Positions 5,053-6,729 of a DNA stretch of 6,729 nucleotides are shown piece by piece. The notes beneath the pieces were generated by a model. It was not told where the DNA came from. It saw only the letters and a list, made by a program, of their open reading frames with translations, and did not search any database. The position numbers were made by a program, and so were the translations under genes. The stretch's first letter is position 1, and each line of letters starts with the position of its first letter. The DNA is taken from positions 1-6,729 of the forward strand of contig JAUQWL010000223.1 in NCBI GenBank assembly GCA_030835185.1, in the 5' to 3' direction. This stretch comes from Solirubrobacterales bacterium. Its GTDB lineage: Bacteria; Actinomycetota; Thermoleophilia; Solirubrobacterales; 70-9.

Positions 5053-5681
5053 AAGCCGCAGATCCATCCCGCGCAGATTGCGCCCTCGGCCGTGAGGAAC
5101 TCGACGACGACCCGATCGCCCAGTTCCGGGACTGGTTCGAGCAGGCGGCCGCGGTCAACCCGATGCCGGAAACGATGTGCATCGCGACCGTCGACGAAGA
5201 AGGACGCCCGGACGCGCGCATGGTACTTCTCAAGGGAGTCGACCACGACGGCTTTCGCTTCTTCACCAACTACGACGGAGAGAAGGCGATTCAGATCGAG
5301 GCCAATCCGGTCGCGGCGCTGGCTTTCCACTGGGTCGAGCTCAACCGTCAGGTGAGGGTCCGCGGTCCGGTCGAGCGCCTCGCAGACGAGGAATCTGACG
5401 CCTACTATGCCTCCCGCGGAAGGAACAGCCAGATCGGCGCATGGGCTTCGCCGCAGAGTCGCCCGCTGGGCGACCCCCGCTCCGAACTCGATCGGCTGAC
5501 CGCGGAGACCGAGGCGCGCTTCGACGGTGTCGATCCGATTCCCCGTCCTCCCAACTGGGGCGGCTACCTGGTCAGGCCCGTCCAGATCGAGTTCTGGCAG
5601 GGCCGGCGCTCACGGCTCCACGATCGCTTCCAGTATCTGCCCGAAGGCGATGGCTGGACGATCCGGCGCCTCGCTCCGTAG
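5049..5681 (+). CDS. pdxH: Pyridoxamine 5'-phosphate oxidase
   Basis: FMN enzyme that oxidises pyridoxamine 5'-phosphate or pyridoxine 5'-phosphate to pyridoxal 5'-phosphate with O2, the last step of vitamin B6 salvage; it acts as a cytoplasmic dimer. The protein has 210 residues (E. coli 218). Visible motifs: DPIAQFRDWFEQA (21-33), the FMN-binding ARMVLLKGVD (56-65) and FFTNYDGEKA (71-80), AFHWVELNRQVRVRG (92-106), YASRGRNSQIGAWAS-Q (120-136), and the C-terminal signature IEFWQGRRSRLHDR (180-193). R189 and H191 correspond to the R-x-H substrate-contacting pair of E. coli PdxH. The TTG at 5049 overlaps the yqgE stop as TTGA, a layout that usually means translational coupling. No other in-frame start occurs at the right place. 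Some annotated pdxH-like genes act on F420 or other substrates, but the complete signature here favours true PdxH. Confidence 0.96.
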   Translation: MKAADPSRADCALGREELDDDPIAQFRDWFEQAAAVNPMPETMCIATVDEEGRPDARMVLLKGVDHDGFRFFTNYDGEKAIQIEANPVAALAFHWVELNRQVRVRGPVERLADEESDAYYASRGRNSQIGAWASPQSRPLGDPRSELDRLTAETEARFDGVDPIPRPPNWGGYLVRPVQIEFWQGRRSRLHDRFQYLPEGDGWTIRRLAP

Positions 5682-5692
5682 AAACCCGCGTA

Positions 5693-5776
5693 AGAGGCTG
5701 TCCCGGCAGGCAGAATTCGCCATGGCACCGCGGAGCGGCACCCTGGCTTCGCAGCCCTGCCGGGACAGCCTCTGAG
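5693..5776. repeat. Long palindromic intergenic element containing copy 2 of the 23-bp repeat
   Basis: Arms 5693-5710 and 5756-5773 are perfect 18-bp inverted repeats. The 45-nt interior can fold further: GCCATGG (5719-5725) with CCCTGGC (5741-5747, one mismatch), then CCGC/GCGG (5728-5731 with 5735-5738) around a GGA triloop. The whole forms an 81-nt hairpin. Positions 5754-5776 are identical to 3735-3757. The element starts 12 bp after the pdxH stop and contains no gene. It resembles a REP/MITE-type element, and may also terminate or stabilise the pdxH mRNA. Confidence 0.8.
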
Positions 5777-5780
5777 CGAA

Positions 5781-5798
5781 CGGGCATCCGCCTTTTTT
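5781..5798 (+). terminator. Weak terminator candidate downstream of pdxH
   Basis: A run of six T residues (5793-5798) follows a very short stem CGG-GCAT-CCG (5781-5790). On its own the stem is too weak for a standard terminator. The strong 81-nt hairpin ends about 19 nt before the T-run, farther than usual. This may be a combined or decayed terminator for the yqgE-pdxH operon. Confidence 0.35.
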
Positions 5799-5871
5799 CC
5801 GTCAGGGCCGGCAGGGGAGCGCCTGCGTCAAGTCACCGGGGAAACCGGGAGACGGGCCGGGACCTCGGGCG

Positions 5872-5887
5872 CCGCAATAACTTGCGG
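5872..5887. other. Small hairpin near the 3' end of the beta-lactamase-like gene
   Basis: CCGCAA (5872-5877) and TTGCGG (5882-5887) form a perfect 6-bp stem with a 4-nt loop, 24 nt beyond the stop of the minus-strand gene. On the minus strand it is followed by GC-rich sequence rather than T residues, so it is at best a factor-dependent pause or 3'-end stabiliser. Confidence 0.3.
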
Positions 5888-5910
5888 ATCGAAGCCGGTA
5901 CCGGTCGGGT

Positions 5911-6729
5911 TCAAGGGGATGGCTGCGTAGCACGGCGAACCTCCGGATTGCTCGCCGCGCTCGACCCCACGTCCGACTCATGCTGATTTCCGTGACGGGT
6001 TCGGGCCAGCCAGACGACCCTGGCCGCAAGCACTGCGATCAGCGTTATTGAGATCAGGGCCAGGGCGATCGCGAGGTCGGGGTGCCAGACGAAGGTCGCT
6101 CGCCAGCCGTAGCCGATCAGGCCCGGGTAGAAGAGGAAGATCGCGGCCAGCGCGATCCTGAAGGGGATCGCAATTATGGAAAGCGGTCGGTGCCGGGGCG
6201 GCCGCGCCCGGCGCGCATCGCGGATCGCAAGGTAGAGAGAGAAAAACGCGGCCGCAAGGATGATCGCAGTGACCAGGTTGAAGATGAGGTAGAAGCGCTT
6301 GACCGTCGTACCGGGGTCCGCCGGTTCGCCGAGCAGCGCATCGACCGCGTTCCGCTCAACCCGGCCGAGTGCTGCCGGGTTCCCGGGAACCGGAAGCTCA
6401 TTTGAAGAGCTGACCATGACTGCCACCCCCAGATTTCGCTGCGGCAGCAGGACGATCAGGGAGCTCGAGTCGACCGCGTCGCCCGGGTGGAGGATCGCGG
6501 GCTCTTCCCAGGGGCCGCCGACGAACCAGCCCATCGCGTACCGGGAACGGACCCCGTCCGCCCACGGGCCCAGTGTCGTCTCCGGCGCAGGGCCCGAAAA
6601 TTCTGTCGCCGGGCCTGCGGCGGGCGTCAGCAGGGACTCGACTCCGTGGGCCGAGAGGATCCTTCTGCCGTTCAGCCCGACCCCTTCGTTGAGAAAGACC
6701 GCGAGGTACCTGGCCATGTCGTCGGCCGA
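5911..6729 (-). CDS. Serine beta-lactamase-like/PBP-like protein with a membrane tail (5' end outside window)
   Basis: Partial gene: the frame is open through the right edge, where it reads SADDMARYLAVFLNEG, the helix that typically follows the active-site half of class C beta-lactamase-family (Pfam Beta-lactamase) serine hydrolases. The S-x-x-K and Y-x-N motifs must lie outside the window. Counting from the methionine at 6717, YAMGWFV (60-66) and ILHPGDAVDSSSLIVLLP (75-92) are family features; HPG takes the place of the K-T-G box. Three predicted membrane helices follow, about residues 141-163, 180-199 and 215-238, and a charged hydrophilic tail ends the protein. In this family, catalytic domains anchored by C-terminal helices are often peptidases or esterases of the cell envelope rather than antibiotic-resistance enzymes. 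Substrate cannot be predicted. It is convergent with pdxH across 229 bp. Confidence 0.88.
   Translation of the reverse strand, partial: SADDMARYLAVFLNEGVGLNGRRILSAHGVESLLTPAAGPATEFSGPAPETTLGPWADGVRSRYAMGWFVGGPWEEPAILHPGDAVDSSSLIVLLPQRNLGVAVMVSSSNELPVPGNPAALGRVERNAVDALLGEPADPGTTVKRFYLIFNLVTAIILAAAFFSLYLAIRDARRARPPRHRPLSIIAIPFRIALAAIFLFYPGLIGYGWRATFVWHPDLAIALALISITLIAVLAARVVWLARTRHGNQHESDVGSSAASNPEVRRATQPSP

Noticed and set aside
4509..5330. Minus-strand 273-codon frame opposite yqgE and pdxH
   Set aside because: Serine-rich shadow of two well-supported genes, with no family features.
5441..5986. Plus-strand 181-codon frame overlapping pdxH and running through the palindrome
   Set aside because: Arg/Pro/Ser-rich, starts inside pdxH in another frame and crosses the intergenic hairpin. 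No domain pattern.

Overview
The window looks like a chromosomal segment of a high-GC actinobacterium, most likely of the class Thermoleophilia (Solirubrobacterales and relatives). This rests on the GC-rich wobble positions, the leaderless-style gene starts and a secreted collagen-like protein. That protein opens with an ING-x-IKKGTVTxKQIxNGTI segment which I associate with this group. The assignment is inferred from style and protein families, not from a marker phylogeny.

Layout, left to right. Positions 1-190 hold no gene I can support. At 191-218 is a factor-independent terminator for the first gene, a minus-strand secreted collagen-like protein (249-1097). It is a self-contained unit with a near-consensus promoter (-35 TTGACA, 17-nt spacer, -10 TAGCAT), a leader of about 97 nt that begins with a long stem-loop, a strong Shine-Dalgarno with a TTG start, 20 Gly-X-Y triplets and a beta-rich C-terminal region. 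Next on the minus strand (1364-3400) is a 678-residue exported, many-pass membrane protein. Its extracytoplasmic half resembles the alkaline phosphatase/sulfatase fold but seems to have lost the catalytic metal-binding residues. It is divergent from a tiny acidic protein of unknown function (3469-3726, plus). Both have a TANNNT -10 box 6-7 nt before the start codon, as expected for leaderless mRNAs.

The small gene converges on rpsD (3760-4380, minus), a stand-alone gene for ribosomal protein S4 of the zinc-free type. Across a 147-bp divergent intergenic region, rpsD faces a two-gene plus-strand operon: a YqgE/AlgH-family protein (4528-5052) and pyridoxamine 5'-phosphate oxidase PdxH (5049-5681). 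Their coding regions overlap by 4 bp (TTGA). After pdxH comes an 81-nt hairpin with perfect 18-bp arms (5693-5773). A 23-bp stretch covering its right arm recurs exactly in the gap between the small gene and rpsD. The window ends in the 3' part of a minus-strand serine beta-lactamase-like/PBP-like protein with a three-helix membrane tail (5911 to beyond 6729).

The region is mostly housekeeping (translation, vitamin B6 salvage) mixed with cell-envelope proteins. No phage, CRISPR, toxin-antitoxin or classical transposase gene is visible. The items most worth a second look are the structured leader of the collagen-like gene, the dispersed palindromic repeat, the apparent pseudo-phosphatase membrane protein and the paired leaderless promoters.
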